Source of the DNA: an uncultured Eubacteriales bacterium | GTDB taxonomy: Bacteria; Bacillota; Clostridia; Oscillospirales; Acutalibacteraceae | Length of the DNA stretch: 22,531 nt | Assembly (NCBI GenBank): GCA_934615635.1 | Contig: CAKTTT010000016.1 | Coordinates: forward strand, 1 to 22,531 | Direction of reading: 5' to 3' | Made by a program: the position numbers and the translations under genes | The notes under the pieces: model-generated | The model's input: only the letters and a program-made list of their open reading frames with translations | Databases searched by the model: none | Told to the model about the DNA's origin: nothing | In this document: positions 1-8,019 of the stretch, piece by piece | Position numbering within the stretch: position 1 is the first letter of the stretch | Layout: each line of letters opens with the position of its first letter

Positions 1-546
1 CGCTTACGTGACCGGCTTCCTGGTTAGGTTGTCGAAAAAGCTATTGCGCGAAAACTATTTTATGAAAAGTTTTCGTCCTCCTTTTCCAAAAGGCAGTGGG
101 CTCGAGGGGACAAGCCTCCGCCGCGTCCCGCAGGATGCGAAAATCCTAAACCAATAATGCGCAGGAGGGGCGAACCCTCGCCGGGGCCACGGTGCGGCCT
201 AACACGCCGCCTCAGAAGTTCCTGTACATTTTCCATCACGCTTGGCATGAAGGCTGCAAAAGGCGTGGGGCGGGTGCGGCACGGGACAGAACCGGCGGCC
301 CTTGCTCCTGTCCGTGAAAGGAACCGCCGGGCCGGATGGCCCCACCTGCTTATATGGACCGGTTTCGGCCGTCGTCGGCCGTCGGAAAGGATACCGGGGC
401 CGGTGGGAGGACAGCCGACCGGTGCTTTTGGCTTCCGGGCGGGAGCGGCTTTGCTGCCATATATCCACCGAGGCAGTCGGAAGGGATCTAACCAGACGTG
501 CGGCGGCCGGCAGCCGGTTCATGACCAGAGGCGGCGTGCGGACCGG
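1..546. other. Spacer without a supported gene, left edge
   Basis: I see no gene I can defend in this GC-rich stretch downstream of the sigma-factor gene. A plus-strand frame is open from base 2 to a TAA at 152-154 and could be the tail of something beyond the edge, but its roughly 50 residues match no family I recognise. An inverted repeat, CGAAAACT at 49-56 and AGTTTTCG at 68-75, lies inside it. A tandem GGCCGTC duplication is seen near 366-385. There is no clear terminator with a T-tract for the sigma-factor gene; only a short CCGGT/ACCGG dyad sits around its stop codon. Confidence 0.5.
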
Positions 547-2109
547 TTACCGGATAACGCCCAGAATACAGGCTTTCTGCCCCGATTCGGGCAGATGCAG
601 CCGTCCTTTGTCCACCAAGGTTTCCATTATGAAGGCCATCACATCCATCTGGTGATGGATGAAGGCCAATTGGTCGCCTTTTTCCGACAGCGATTTCGGA
701 AGGGTATCCCGGAGGGTTTTTGCCGCTGTTTCGCAGATTTCCATCATACAGCCGCTGATTTTCTCGGCCAGCGGCGCCAATATCCCCTGCGCCTGTTCCA
801 GCACGGCGGCGGAGAAGACCGGAAAATTGGCGGAGAGCCTGCCGTTATCACAGGCGATGGCGCCCTCCTCTATCAGGCGGATAAGCTGGTCGTTGTCCTC
901 ATCGGCGGCCTTTTCCAGGATGGCGTCCGTCATGGCCTGCACCGCTTTATCCCAGCAGTCCGGCTTCCACTGCTGGCTATTGGGGAGAATCCGGTAATTC
1001 ACCGCCGAAAAATAGGCGGTGTGATCCCGGTTTTCGCAGTGGCTATAAATGCCGTTGAAGTGATGGTACTGATAATCGTTGTCGTATCCGAAAACAAAGC
1101 CGTAGGAGCCGTTGGTGAGGGGCGGATAGTCCCCGAAACGCTGCCGGCCCTGGTTATCCGCCTGGCGGAGCCCCATCATCAGGGCGAGATTCCAAAAGAT
1201 CCATTTGAGATCGTTATCCGGGACCGTTCGGCCGTCAAAATCCAGTTCCTTCAACCGGGGGAGCAAGGCGCAAAGCCGGTCGTCCGCCTCCTGTGCGAAG
1301 GCCTCGTAAATCGGCCGGATGAGGCCGGAGAGCCGCTTTTCATAAGCGCCGGTGAACAGGACGATGTTGGTCTGATAGCGATCTCCGTTTTTCCGGAGGA
1401 TTTCCTCCTGCAGCAGGAGCTGCACCTCTTCCTCGAGATACACAACGGCCACCCCCAGCTCCAGCGAAAGCTCCTGCATGGTCAGCGGCGCGTCGTAGGC
1501 GGCCAGGACGATGTTGCCGGGCAGCTTTCTTTTGAACAACGCCCAGTAGCGGGAATTGTCGCCGCCGCCCCAAAAGTCCATCTGGAAGGTGCCGGGATGA
1601 TAGCTTTTTTCTCCGAATTCCCTGGTCATTTCCACCCCTTCTTTCAATATTTTACGGGTTTTGAAGAGATAGTATTTTACCATCTCTACGCTGATGCGGA
1701 GGTCGTGGGCGATTTCGGCGCAGCTTTTGTTGCGGATATAATAGGCGACCGTGGCTTCCCGATATTGGGAGGACAGCAGCGCCAGTTCCCGCCGGAGGAG
1801 CTGCAGCTCCTCCCGGTGGATGACCTCGCTTTCCGGCGTGTCCCAATAGACGCCCGTGTAGCCGCTCTCCGATATCCCGTGACTTCGTTTGGAGCGAAGG
1901 TGGCTTTTGAAGGTATTGTCGGCGATCCTCCACATGAATCCGTAAAAAGCCTTGTCATCCTTCAAACGATGGGCGGATTTCAGAATTTCATATAGGATGT
2001 CGTTGGCCAGATCCTCCGCCTCTGTTTTGTCATAGAGCCTTGCCATGGAAAACCGGTAGATGCTCTGCAGGTTTTCCAGAACCAGCTCGGTCGCCCGTTG
2101 CTGCTCCAT
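547..2109 (-). CDS. ECF-like sigma-70 factor with long C-terminal extension
   Basis: This 520-residue protein starts as an extracytoplasmic-function-type sigma factor that would direct RNA polymerase to specific promoters. Region 2 covers about residues 10-75, with the DKTEAEDLANDILYEIL helix typical of 2.1/2.2. Region 4 covers about 100-158 and includes the helix-turn-helix around NKSCAEIAHDLRISVEMVKYY. Simple ECF factors end near 160-200 residues; this one continues for some 350 more. Residues 195-252 read as a predicted winged helix (LPGNIVLAAYDAPLTMQELS onward). The rest, with several Cys, Trp and Tyr residues, I do not recognise. No anti-sigma gene lies beside it, so the extension may do the sensing or the restraint; that is inference. 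The start has a strong GGAGGTGA ribosome binding site four to five bases upstream. The gene appears monocistronic. Confidence 0.85.
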   Translation of the reverse strand: MEQQRATELVLENLQSIYRFSMARLYDKTEAEDLANDILYEILKSAHRLKDDKAFYGFMWRIADNTFKSHLRSKRSHGISESGYTGVYWDTPESEVIHREELQLLRRELALLSSQYREATVAYYIRNKSCAEIAHDLRISVEMVKYYLFKTRKILKEGVEMTREFGEKSYHPGTFQMDFWGGGDNSRYWALFKRKLPGNIVLAAYDAPLTMQELSLELGVAVVYLEEEVQLLLQEEILRKNGDRYQTNIVLFTGAYEKRLSGLIRPIYEAFAQEADDRLCALLPRLKELDFDGRTVPDNDLKWIFWNLALMMGLRQADNQGRQRFGDYPPLTNGSYGFVFGYDNDYQYHHFNGIYSHCENRDHTAYFSAVNYRILPNSQQWKPDCWDKAVQAMTDAILEKAADEDNDQLIRLIEEGAIACDNGRLSANFPVFSAAVLEQAQGILAPLAEKISGCMMEICETAAKTLRDTLPKSLSEKGDQLAFIHHQMDVMAFIMETLVDKGRLHLPESGQKACILGVIR

Positions 2110-2150
2110 AATCTCACCTCCGTCCTCAGGTTTTGAAAGCTTTCAGTTCT

Positions 2151-2178
2151 ATAGTAGCGGAAGGGGGGATCCGGTTAA
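2151..2178 (-). promoter_or_regulatory. Candidate promoter of the sigma-factor gene with start-site palindrome
   Basis: On the minus strand, TTAACC (2173-2178) and TACTAT (2151-2156) are 16 bases apart and precede the sigma-factor start by about 40 bases. The -35 fits poorly, so the call is tentative. A perfect 12-bp palindrome, TGAAAGCTTTCA at 2134-2145, would lie at the transcription start and could be an operator. Confidence 0.4.
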
Positions 2179-2198
2179 CCCGGAAAACAGGAAAATTT

Positions 2199-2215
2199 TT
2201 TATACGAGGTATAAA
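2199..2215. promoter_or_regulatory. Palindrome TTTATAC-GAG-GTATAAA
   Basis: A perfect 7-bp inverted repeat with a 3-nt centre lies directly beside the degV terminator hairpin and about 40 bases upstream of the proposed sigma-factor promoter. It may be a regulator site, or just part of the AT-rich tail of the terminator. Nothing else identifies it. Confidence 0.3.
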
Positions 2216-2255
2216 CCAATGGGCCGGGACGCCGTCTGGCGTCCCGGCCCATTGG
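2211..2255 (-). terminator. Hairpin terminator after degV
   Basis: A perfect 18-bp inverted repeat (2216-2233 and 2238-2255) with a GTCT loop (AGAC on the minus strand) is followed on the minus strand by TTTATA. It lies between the degV stop and the next gene, so it probably ends the GT4-plsC-degV operon. A second, smaller hairpin (CCGGAGCC/GGCTCCGG, 2292-2309) just after the degV stop lacks a T-tract. Confidence 0.7.
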
Positions 2256-2318
2256 GAAAGGGAATCGGGAAAATGAGCGCGGCATCATTGCCCGGAGCCA
2301 AGGCTCCGGCGGCGGGTG

Positions 2319-3167
2319 TTAAAAAGCCACCACGACCCCGCCGTTGTTAGCGTAAACGGTGGAGAGCCCGCCGGTGGGAACCATCAGGACCTCCCGTAGC
2401 GCTTCGCATTTGGAAAGAAAGGCGGCTCTGAGGGAGGCCGCCCGTTCCGGGCAGTTGCAGTAAGCCAGCACCAGCGTCAGGGACTTTTTCGCCCGATCCG
2501 CCGTCTGCTCCGCCACCAGATCCACCAGCCGGGTCAGGGCGTTTTGCAGGCCGCGCACCTTGGCGGCCATCTTCACCTCGCCGTGGCCGTCGTCGCTCAT
2601 AATGGGGCAAAGGGACAGGATGGAGGCCACGATTCCCGTCACCTTGTTCAGCCGGCCGTTTTTGACGAAATTCCCCAGATCCTCCAGCACGAACAGGGTG
2701 CGCATATTGGCGATGAACGCCTCCGCCTGGGGGATGATCGCCTCAAAGCTCTCCCCGGCGTCGATGCGTTCCTTGAGGAAGAGCGCGATCTGCAATTCTC
2801 CCGCCGCCGCGCTTTTGGAGTCGAAAACATGAATTTTTTTCTCTGGATGGGCTTCCCGTACCATATCCATGGCGACCCGGGCGGCGTTGTAGGAGCCGCT
2901 GAGCTTGCTGGAGAGAGTGACGACAAAGCATTCGTCGCAGGGGCGCATAAGCTCCGCAAATTCCTCCGGAGAGGGACAGGCCGAGGAGGCGGCCGCCTTG
3001 GAGGCCTTCATGTCCGCGATCAGCGTGGGGATATCCACGCCGCCGTCGTCGATGTACGTTTTGCCGCCGGCAATGTTGATTTTCAGCGGCGCTTTGACCA
3101 GGCCCAGACGTTGTTGCAGCTCCGGCGTGGTGTCGCAGCAGCTATCTGCGATCAGTTGAATGCTCAT
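2319..3167 (-). CDS. DegV family fatty-acid-binding protein
   Basis: At 282 residues this has the normal length of DegV-family proteins, which bind a fatty acyl group; in many Bacillota, DegV-like FakB subunits present fatty acids to the kinase FakA. The N-terminal ADSCCDTTPEL matches the family's DSxxD start. Other family hallmarks are the Ser-rich SSACPSPEEF (about 61-70), SSKLSGSYNAA (about 86-96) and the KNGRLNKVTG loop near 170. An AGGAGG ribosome binding site sits seven bases before the ATG. The gene lies 21 bases after the acyltransferase gene, apparently in the same operon, which fits a role in supplying or handling acyl chains for lipid synthesis. No fakA gene is visible here, so the FakB role is inference. 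Confidence 0.93.
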   Translation of the reverse strand: MSIQLIADSCCDTTPELQQRLGLVKAPLKINIAGGKTYIDDGGVDIPTLIADMKASKAAASSACPSPEEFAELMRPCDECFVVTLSSKLSGSYNAARVAMDMVREAHPEKKIHVFDSKSAAAGELQIALFLKERIDAGESFEAIIPQAEAFIANMRTLFVLEDLGNFVKNGRLNKVTGIVASILSLCPIMSDDGHGEVKMAAKVRGLQNALTRLVDLVAEQTADRAKKSLTLVLAYCNCPERAASLRAAFLSKCEALREVLMVPTGGLSTVYANNGGVVVAF

Positions 3168-3188
3168 GATAAGCCTCCTGGTGGAAAT

Positions 3189-3935
3189 TTATTTTGCAGG
3201 CGGCGAACTGGCCGCCGCCATGCGGTCGCGGCATACCGTCATCAGACGGTCGATTTCCTCCCGGCGGGGAGCGTTGAGATCGGGGTACACCGGCGGGAGG
3301 ATCTGCAGGGTCAGGGGCGGGCAGCGCCGCAGCAGGCGGCGCAGAGGCAGCGGCTCCCGGTAGGTGATTACAAAGGGAACGATGGGGACGCCGCAGTCAT
3401 AGGCAAAGAGGAAGGCACCCCGCTGAAAGGGGCGGATTTCCCGGCAATAGGGGCTCAGATATCCCTCGGGGAAGAAGTGGACCGAACCGCCCTTCATTAG
3501 TATATCCCGAACCTTGTGGGAAAAATTACAAAACGCCCTGGTGGTTTCGGGAATGGGAAAACCGCCGAGATATTTCACCAGATGGCGGATAAAGGGGATT
3601 TCCAGATTGGATTTGAGGGTGGGAAAGTGCAGCTTCCGGTCAAAGCAGGCGCAGGCCACCATGGAGCAATCCAGCATATTGACGTGGTTGCATATGGTGA
3701 TGATGCTTTGGGGCAGGCCGCGAAGGTTGTCAAAGCCCACCGTGCGCAGCCCGAAAAACAGGCGGTTGTAGATGGTGAGCACCACGAGGGCAAACCAGTG
3801 GAGAAGCCAGCTTCCCACCCGGAACAGCAGGCTGTCGTCATCCAAAAAGCTGTAGCCGTCGTCGATTTCCAGCGGTACGGAGCCCTCAAAGGGGACCTTT
3901 TCGGCGCCGGCCCGCTCCGGCGCCATCTCACGCAT
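3189..3935 (-). CDS. plsC: 1-acyl-glycerol-3-phosphate acyltransferase-like protein (PlsC family)
   Basis: PlsC-family enzymes move an acyl chain to lysophosphatidate or a related lipid at the membrane. The protein has the catalytic H-x4-D motif (HVNMLD, about residues 84-89) and the substrate-binding FPEG motif (about 155-158), plus a hydrophobic segment near residues 42-63 that should anchor it. I place the start at the ATG at 3935 because GGAGGG lies exactly five bases upstream; an in-frame ATG seven codons earlier (3956) has no comparable site. With this start it overlaps the upstream glycosyltransferase gene by 8 nt, which suggests translational coupling. The substrate is not shown by sequence. 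The neighbouring GT4 enzyme suggests that glycolipid or phospholipid may be the product class. Length (248 residues) is normal. Confidence 0.85.
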   Translation of the reverse strand: MREMAPERAGAEKVPFEGSVPLEIDDGYSFLDDDSLLFRVGSWLLHWFALVVLTIYNRLFFGLRTVGFDNLRGLPQSIITICNHVNMLDCSMVACACFDRKLHFPTLKSNLEIPFIRHLVKYLGGFPIPETTRAFCNFSHKVRDILMKGGSVHFFPEGYLSPYCREIRPFQRGAFLFAYDCGVPIVPFVITYREPLPLRRLLRRCPPLTLQILPPVYPDLNAPRREEIDRLMTVCRDRMAAASSPPAK

Positions 3936-5064
3936 GGGAACCCTCCGCTTCTTCAATGGCCGTGCGGAACATCTCCTCGATCTGGCGGACGCAGGCGTCG
4001 ATGCCGTAGCGGCGGCCGTGTTCGGCGTAGCGGATTTCCATCATTCGGCGCTGACTCTCGTTTTCGATCCAGTAATCGATTTTCGCCGCAAGATCGGCAC
4101 TGTTCCCCGCCTGGAATAGGCTGCGCTCATCCAGCGCAAATTGCGGAGTGGCCGACTTGGGGCTGTTGGCGATGATGGGCACCAGGCCGCTGCGGAAGGC
4201 TTCTATACAGGAGATAGCCTCGATTTCAGCATCAGCGGCGTGGACGTATAGGTCGCATTGCCCCAACAGCTCCAGCAGCCGGGGCTTCTCGAAGAAGTCG
4301 ATCACGATGGGATGGGCCAGGTCGGCCGCCAGGGTCTCGTATTTTTTGCGGTTGGGGCCCTGTCCGGCCAGCACCAGCCGGATACGGTCGGCGTGACGGG
4401 ATTTTTTCACTGCATCGATCAGCACGTCCTGCCGTTTTTCATTGGAGAGGCGGCCGATCATCAGGATGACGAACTGATCCTCCCAGCAAGCGGGCTTCGC
4501 TTGCTTGCGGTAGCGGAAGCAGCGGTCCACCCCGTTGGAAATCACATGAAGCTGCGCGGTATAGCCGTGATTTTCCAGTTCCCCGGCGATGAAGCGGCTG
4601 GGGCAGTGGATGTGGGTGAAGCGGTTGTAAAAGCTGTTGCGGAAAAAGGAATAGATCACGTTGTTCACGCCGGTCATCTTCCCCATACCCAGGGTATAGG
4701 TGATGTTTTCCGGCTGGACGTGAAAAGCAGCCGTATGGGGGACCCCCAGCCGCTCCGCAATCTTCAGCCCGGACAGGGACAGCCAAAAGGGCATGAGAAA
4801 ATGGACCACGTCCGCCCAGCGGATAGCCTCCTCTAGCGTTTCCCGGTCCGGCCTGGCGAAGGCCATGCCCTGCTTTTTTATGATATTATCGGCAAAGGAG
4901 ATCAGCTTGAACTCCCGCATTTCATAGCGATCCGCCGCTTTGCCGATGCTGGCGGTTTTCACCTCGTTGCCATGACGCTTGAGCTCTTCCGCAAACCGGC
5001 GGGCGGAGATCGTGGTGCCGTTGTTATCGCTGTCGAACTGATCCACCACAAGCAATATTTTCAA
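3928..5064 (-). CDS. GT4-family glycosyltransferase
   Basis: This is a retaining GT-B glycosyltransferase of the GT4 type. The N-terminus reads LKILLVVDQFDSDNNGTTIS, the donor-binding half begins near ISNGVD and MIGRLSNEKRQDVLIDA, and the carboxylate motif is EAISCIEAFRSGLVPI. Such enzymes move a sugar from a nucleotide or lipid donor. Many of this subgroup glycosylate diacylglycerol or phosphatidylinositol, and the PlsC and DegV genes downstream fit that, but the acceptor is inference. I prefer the TTG start at 5064, giving MKILLV, because AGGTGG lies five bases before it. An in-frame GTG three codons upstream (5073) is possible but has a weaker site. It is the first gene of a three-gene operon with its own promoter. 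Confidence 0.88.
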   Translation of the reverse strand: MKILLVVDQFDSDNNGTTISARRFAEELKRHGNEVKTASIGKAADRYEMREFKLISFADNIIKKQGMAFARPDRETLEEAIRWADVVHFLMPFWLSLSGLKIAERLGVPHTAAFHVQPENITYTLGMGKMTGVNNVIYSFFRNSFYNRFTHIHCPSRFIAGELENHGYTAQLHVISNGVDRCFRYRKQAKPACWEDQFVILMIGRLSNEKRQDVLIDAVKKSRHADRIRLVLAGQGPNRKKYETLAADLAHPIVIDFFEKPRLLELLGQCDLYVHAADAEIEAISCIEAFRSGLVPIIANSPKSATPQFALDERSLFQAGNSADLAAKIDYWIENESQRRMMEIRYAEHGRRYGIDACVRQIEEMFRTAIEEAEGSHA

Positions 5065-5090
5065 ATGAACCACCTATCTCTCGGTGATAT

Positions 5091-5107
5091 CTAGTTATTA
5101 AAACTAG
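5091..5107. promoter_or_regulatory. Candidate operator over the GT4 operon start site
   Basis: The inverted repeat CTAGTT-N5-AACTAG overlaps the end of the -10 box and the expected transcription start. That is where a repressor could block initiation. No regulator gene is next to it. Confidence 0.4.
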
Positions 5108-5134
5108 AATAACACATATTTATACACGTGTCAA
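5106..5134 (-). promoter_or_regulatory. Sigma-A-type promoter of the GT4-plsC-degV operon
   Basis: TTGACA (5129-5134) and TATTCT (5106-5111) are separated by exactly 17 bases on the minus strand, about 42 bases before the coding start. The surroundings are AT-rich, in contrast to the coding DNA. Confidence 0.75.
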
Positions 5135-5190
5135 GAAATATTATTTACCGCATAATTTCGTTTTTCATGCATCACGCGTTTCGGGTTTTC

Positions 5191-7233
5191 TCAATTGAGA
5201 CCTTGGGGCCCTACCTGGGAGAACAACCGCTCCACCTCTCCGGCCAGAAGCGCATGGTCCGGCGAACCCAGTCCGGGATCCCCCTCCGTCAGCTGCCTGG
5301 CCGCGTCCTGGGCCTCCCGAAAAAGAGACATATCTCCGTTGAGGTTGGCAATTTTCAGCGCCGGCAGGCCATGCTGGCGGCTGCCGAAAAAGTCTCCGGG
5401 TCCCCGCAGCTTGAGATCCTCGTCCGCGATCTTAAAGCCGTCGTTGGTGGAACACATGACCTTCAGCCGCCGTTGAGCCTCCTCGTTCTGGGCGTCGGAG
5501 AGGAGGATGCAGGTGGAGGGGAATTTTCCCCGGCCCACCCGGCCGCGGAGCTGATGAAGCTGGGCCAGCCCGAACCGTTCGGCGTTTTCAATAACGATAA
5601 TCACGGCGTTGGGAACATCCACCCCCACCTCTATCACGGTGGTGGAGACCAGTACGGCGATTTCGCCGGCGGAAAAGGCGGCCATCACCCGGTCCTTGTC
5701 GCCCCCCTTCATACGGCCGTGGAGCAGTCCCAGACGATAGCCCTTCAGGGGACCGGCCGCCAGCCGGCGGACGTTTTCCTCCGCTGAGGCGAGATCGCCT
5801 TCCCCCTCTTCCACCAGGGGACAAACCACATAAGCCTGGCGGCCCTGATCCACGAATTTGCGGACATAGGCATAAGCCCGCTCCCGTTTGTCCGAGCCCA
5901 CGGCATAGGTGGCGATGGGCTGGCGGCCGGGAGGCAGCTCATCCAGCACGGACACGTCCAGATCGCCGTACAGAATCAGCGCCAGCGTCCGGGGGATGGG
6001 GGTGGCGGACATCACCAGCAGATGGGGATTGACCCCCTTGGCCGCCAGTCCCGCCCGCTGTCCCACGCCAAAACGGTGCTGTTCATCGGTGATGACCAGT
6101 CCCAGACGGGGAAAGTTCACCCCCTCGGACAACAGGGCGTGGGTTCCCACCAGGAAATCGATCTCCCCGTCTGCCAGCCGTTGCAGCACCTCCCGCTTTT
6201 CCGCCGCCGGCATGGAGCCGGTCAGCAGCCCCACCCGCACGCCGCCGGGTTCCAGCAGGCCGGATAAGGAGCGGGCGTGCTGCTCGGCCAGGATCTCCGT
6301 TGGGGCCATCATGGCCGCCTGCCAGCCGTTCTTCACCACCGTGTAGGCCACGCCGGCGGCCACGGCGGTTTTGCCGCTTCCCACATCTCCCTGGACCAGG
6401 CGGCTCATGGGAGAGGGCCGGCCCATATCTCCCACGCACTCGGCGATGGCCCGCCGTTGGGCGCCGGTGAGGGTGAAGGGCAGCAGGCGAAGGAATGCGG
6501 CGGTATGATCCGCCCGCATCACCGCGCCGGTTTCCGCCCGGGTGCGCCCCTTGAGACGCAGCAGCCCCAATTGGAGCAGCAGCAGCTCCTCGAATACCAG
6601 CCGCTTGCGCGCCCGGGCCAGCGCCTCCTGCCCGGTGGGGAAATGGATATTTTCCACGGCGAACCGCCGCACACACAGGGTGTGCTCCTGCCGCAGCGCA
6701 AAGGGGAGGGGATCGTTGTCCAGCTCCTTGTCCAGCAGGGTCAGCGCCTGGGCCACCGCCGCTTCGATCATCCGGGAGGTGAGCCCTTCGGTTTGGGGAT
6801 AAATCGGCCGGATCCTCTCGCCGGTTTCCGCCGGCTCGATCAGCGGGGAAGCCATTTCAAAGCGGCGGGGGCCGCCGGCGACGGTCCCAAAAAACAAGTA
6901 TTCCCCGCCGCGCCGGATTTTTTCGGCGGCGTAGCGGTTGTTGAACACGGTCACCTTCATGGGGGAAACGCCGTCGCTTACCGTGAAGGTGTATAGGGTC
7001 AGTCCCTTCCGGATCCGCCGTTCCTGAGGGTCGGTCACCGCCGTGGCCCGGATGCAGCAGGGTTCCGTCCCCGCCGCGGCGATGGGGACCACCGCCGACC
7101 AGTCTTCGTAAGCCCGGGGATAGTGGCGGATCAAATCCCCCAGGGTGGCGATGCCCAGCCGGGCGAACTGACCGGCCCGCCGGTCTCCCACCCCTTTCAG
7201 ACTGCGGATGGAGGCTTCAAGTCCCACGCACAT
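5191..7233 (-). CDS. recG: ATP-dependent DNA helicase RecG
   Basis: RecG remodels stalled replication forks and branch-migrates Holliday junctions. The sequence has an N-terminal helix-hairpin-helix-like start (SLKGVGDRRAGQFARLGI) and a wedge/OB-fold region. The helicase motifs then follow in order: Walker A GDVGSGKTA, DEQHRFG, MSATPIPRT, LLHGRMKGGDKDRVM and QLRGRVGRG. I start it at the ATG at 7233 (680 residues, the usual RecG length), with AGGAAG about nine bases upstream. The frame is open 46 codons further, but that part is translated from tandem repeats and a palindrome and is surely not protein. The stop codon lies in a 12-bp palindrome, TCTCAATTGAGA (5189-5200), with no T-tract. Confidence 0.97.
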   Translation of the reverse strand: MCVGLEASIRSLKGVGDRRAGQFARLGIATLGDLIRHYPRAYEDWSAVVPIAAAGTEPCCIRATAVTDPQERRIRKGLTLYTFTVSDGVSPMKVTVFNNRYAAEKIRRGGEYLFFGTVAGGPRRFEMASPLIEPAETGERIRPIYPQTEGLTSRMIEAAVAQALTLLDKELDNDPLPFALRQEHTLCVRRFAVENIHFPTGQEALARARKRLVFEELLLLQLGLLRLKGRTRAETGAVMRADHTAAFLRLLPFTLTGAQRRAIAECVGDMGRPSPMSRLVQGDVGSGKTAVAAGVAYTVVKNGWQAAMMAPTEILAEQHARSLSGLLEPGGVRVGLLTGSMPAAEKREVLQRLADGEIDFLVGTHALLSEGVNFPRLGLVITDEQHRFGVGQRAGLAAKGVNPHLLVMSATPIPRTLALILYGDLDVSVLDELPPGRQPIATYAVGSDKRERAYAYVRKFVDQGRQAYVVCPLVEEGEGDLASAEENVRRLAAGPLKGYRLGLLHGRMKGGDKDRVMAAFSAGEIAVLVSTTVIEVGVDVPNAVIIVIENAERFGLAQLHQLRGRVGRGKFPSTCILLSDAQNEEAQRRLKVMCSTNDGFKIADEDLKLRGPGDFFGSRQHGLPALKIANLNGDMSLFREAQDAARQLTEGDPGLGSPDHALLAGEVERLFSQVGPQGLN

Positions 7234-7515
7234 TTCCGACACTTCCTTTCCCCTGCAGGCAGAGCGGCTGCCGGTGTTTCCCCGGGTTTCCCGTGCTTCC
7301 CGTGCTTCCCGTACCTCGCCATATACGGCGGGAGAGAAAGCCCCTTCTCCCCGGGGAGAAGGGGCGCTCACCGTCCCGGACGGCCGCCAAAGCCATGCCT
7401 TGCCGCGGGAGCGTATTCTCCCCCCGCAGACGGGGCGACAGGGCTGCGTCCGCCAAAAGCAGCGGTGCCCGCCTTGGTATGTTCATCTACGCTCCGTCTT
7501 ACACTAACTTGTGTT
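7234..7515. repeat. Repeat-rich spacer between tadA and recG
   Basis: The 282 bases hold no supported gene. Four 9-bp tandem units related to CCCGTGCTT lie at 7281-7316; the middle two are identical. A perfect 26-bp palindrome lies at 7340-7365 (each arm GCCCCTTCTCCCC or its complement). A 89-codon minus frame crosses the region (7217-7486), but it is made of these repeats and overlaps recG. The arrangement resembles REP-like intergenic elements. Confidence 0.6.
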
Positions 7516-8010
7516 TCAAGCCTCGTCAGCCGGGTTCTCCCGCGGCCGGCGCTTATCCCGCAGGGAGCGGAAAAAATCCGACAGCACCCGGCCGCACTCC
7601 TCCTCCAGCAGACCGCCCTGGACGGCGGGCTTATGGTTGTAAGGCAGGGAAAACAGATCGGTGACCGATCCGCAGGAGCCCGCCTTGGGATCCCGGGCGC
7701 CGAACACCACCCGGTCGATCCGGGCGTTGATGATGGCCCCGGCGCACATGGGACAGGGCTCCAGCGTCACATATAGGGTGGAGCCGAAGAGCCGCCAGCC
7801 CCCCAGCCTCCGGCAGGCATCGGCGATGGCTTCGATCTCCGCGTGCGCCAAGGCGTTGCGGGCCCTTTCCCGGCGATTCCGGCCGACGCCCACCACCGCG
7901 CCCTCCCGCACGATTACCGCTCCCACGGGCACCTCGCCCTCCGCCGCCGCTTCGGCGGCCAGCTCCAGGGCCAGCCGCATATAGGCCTCTTCCGTTACCG
8001 CTGCCTCCAT
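7516..8010 (-). CDS. tadA: tRNA-specific adenosine deaminase TadA
   Basis: TadA converts adenosine-34 to inosine in the anticodon of tRNA-Arg(ACG), so that it can read several codons. The zinc site is intact: HAE at residues 56-58, with Glu58 as the proton shuttle, and PCPMC at 85-89. The length of 164 residues is normal. I keep the first ATG, ten codons before an internal ATG, because the helix starting TEEAYMRLALELA is normally part of the family's N-terminus. GGGGG lies just upstream. It follows the protease gene by 9 bases and is probably co-transcribed with it. Confidence 0.95.
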   Translation of the reverse strand: MEAAVTEEAYMRLALELAAEAAAEGEVPVGAVIVREGAVVGVGRNRRERARNALAHAEIEAIADACRRLGGWRLFGSTLYVTLEPCPMCAGAIINARIDRVVFGARDPKAGSCGSVTDLFSLPYNHKPAVQGGLLEEECGRVLSDFFRSLRDKRRPRENPADEA

Positions 8011-8019
8011 TTCGTCCCC

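Noticed and set aside
157..1995. Plus-strand open frame of 612 codons
   Set aside because: It lies antisense to the sigma-factor gene, has no ribosome binding site or recognisable domain, and its composition is that of a GC-rich shadow frame.
7217..7486. Minus-strand frame of 89 codons between tadA and recG
   Set aside because: It has a passable GGAG site, but the peptide is a translation of the tandem units and the palindrome, and its end overlaps the recG start.
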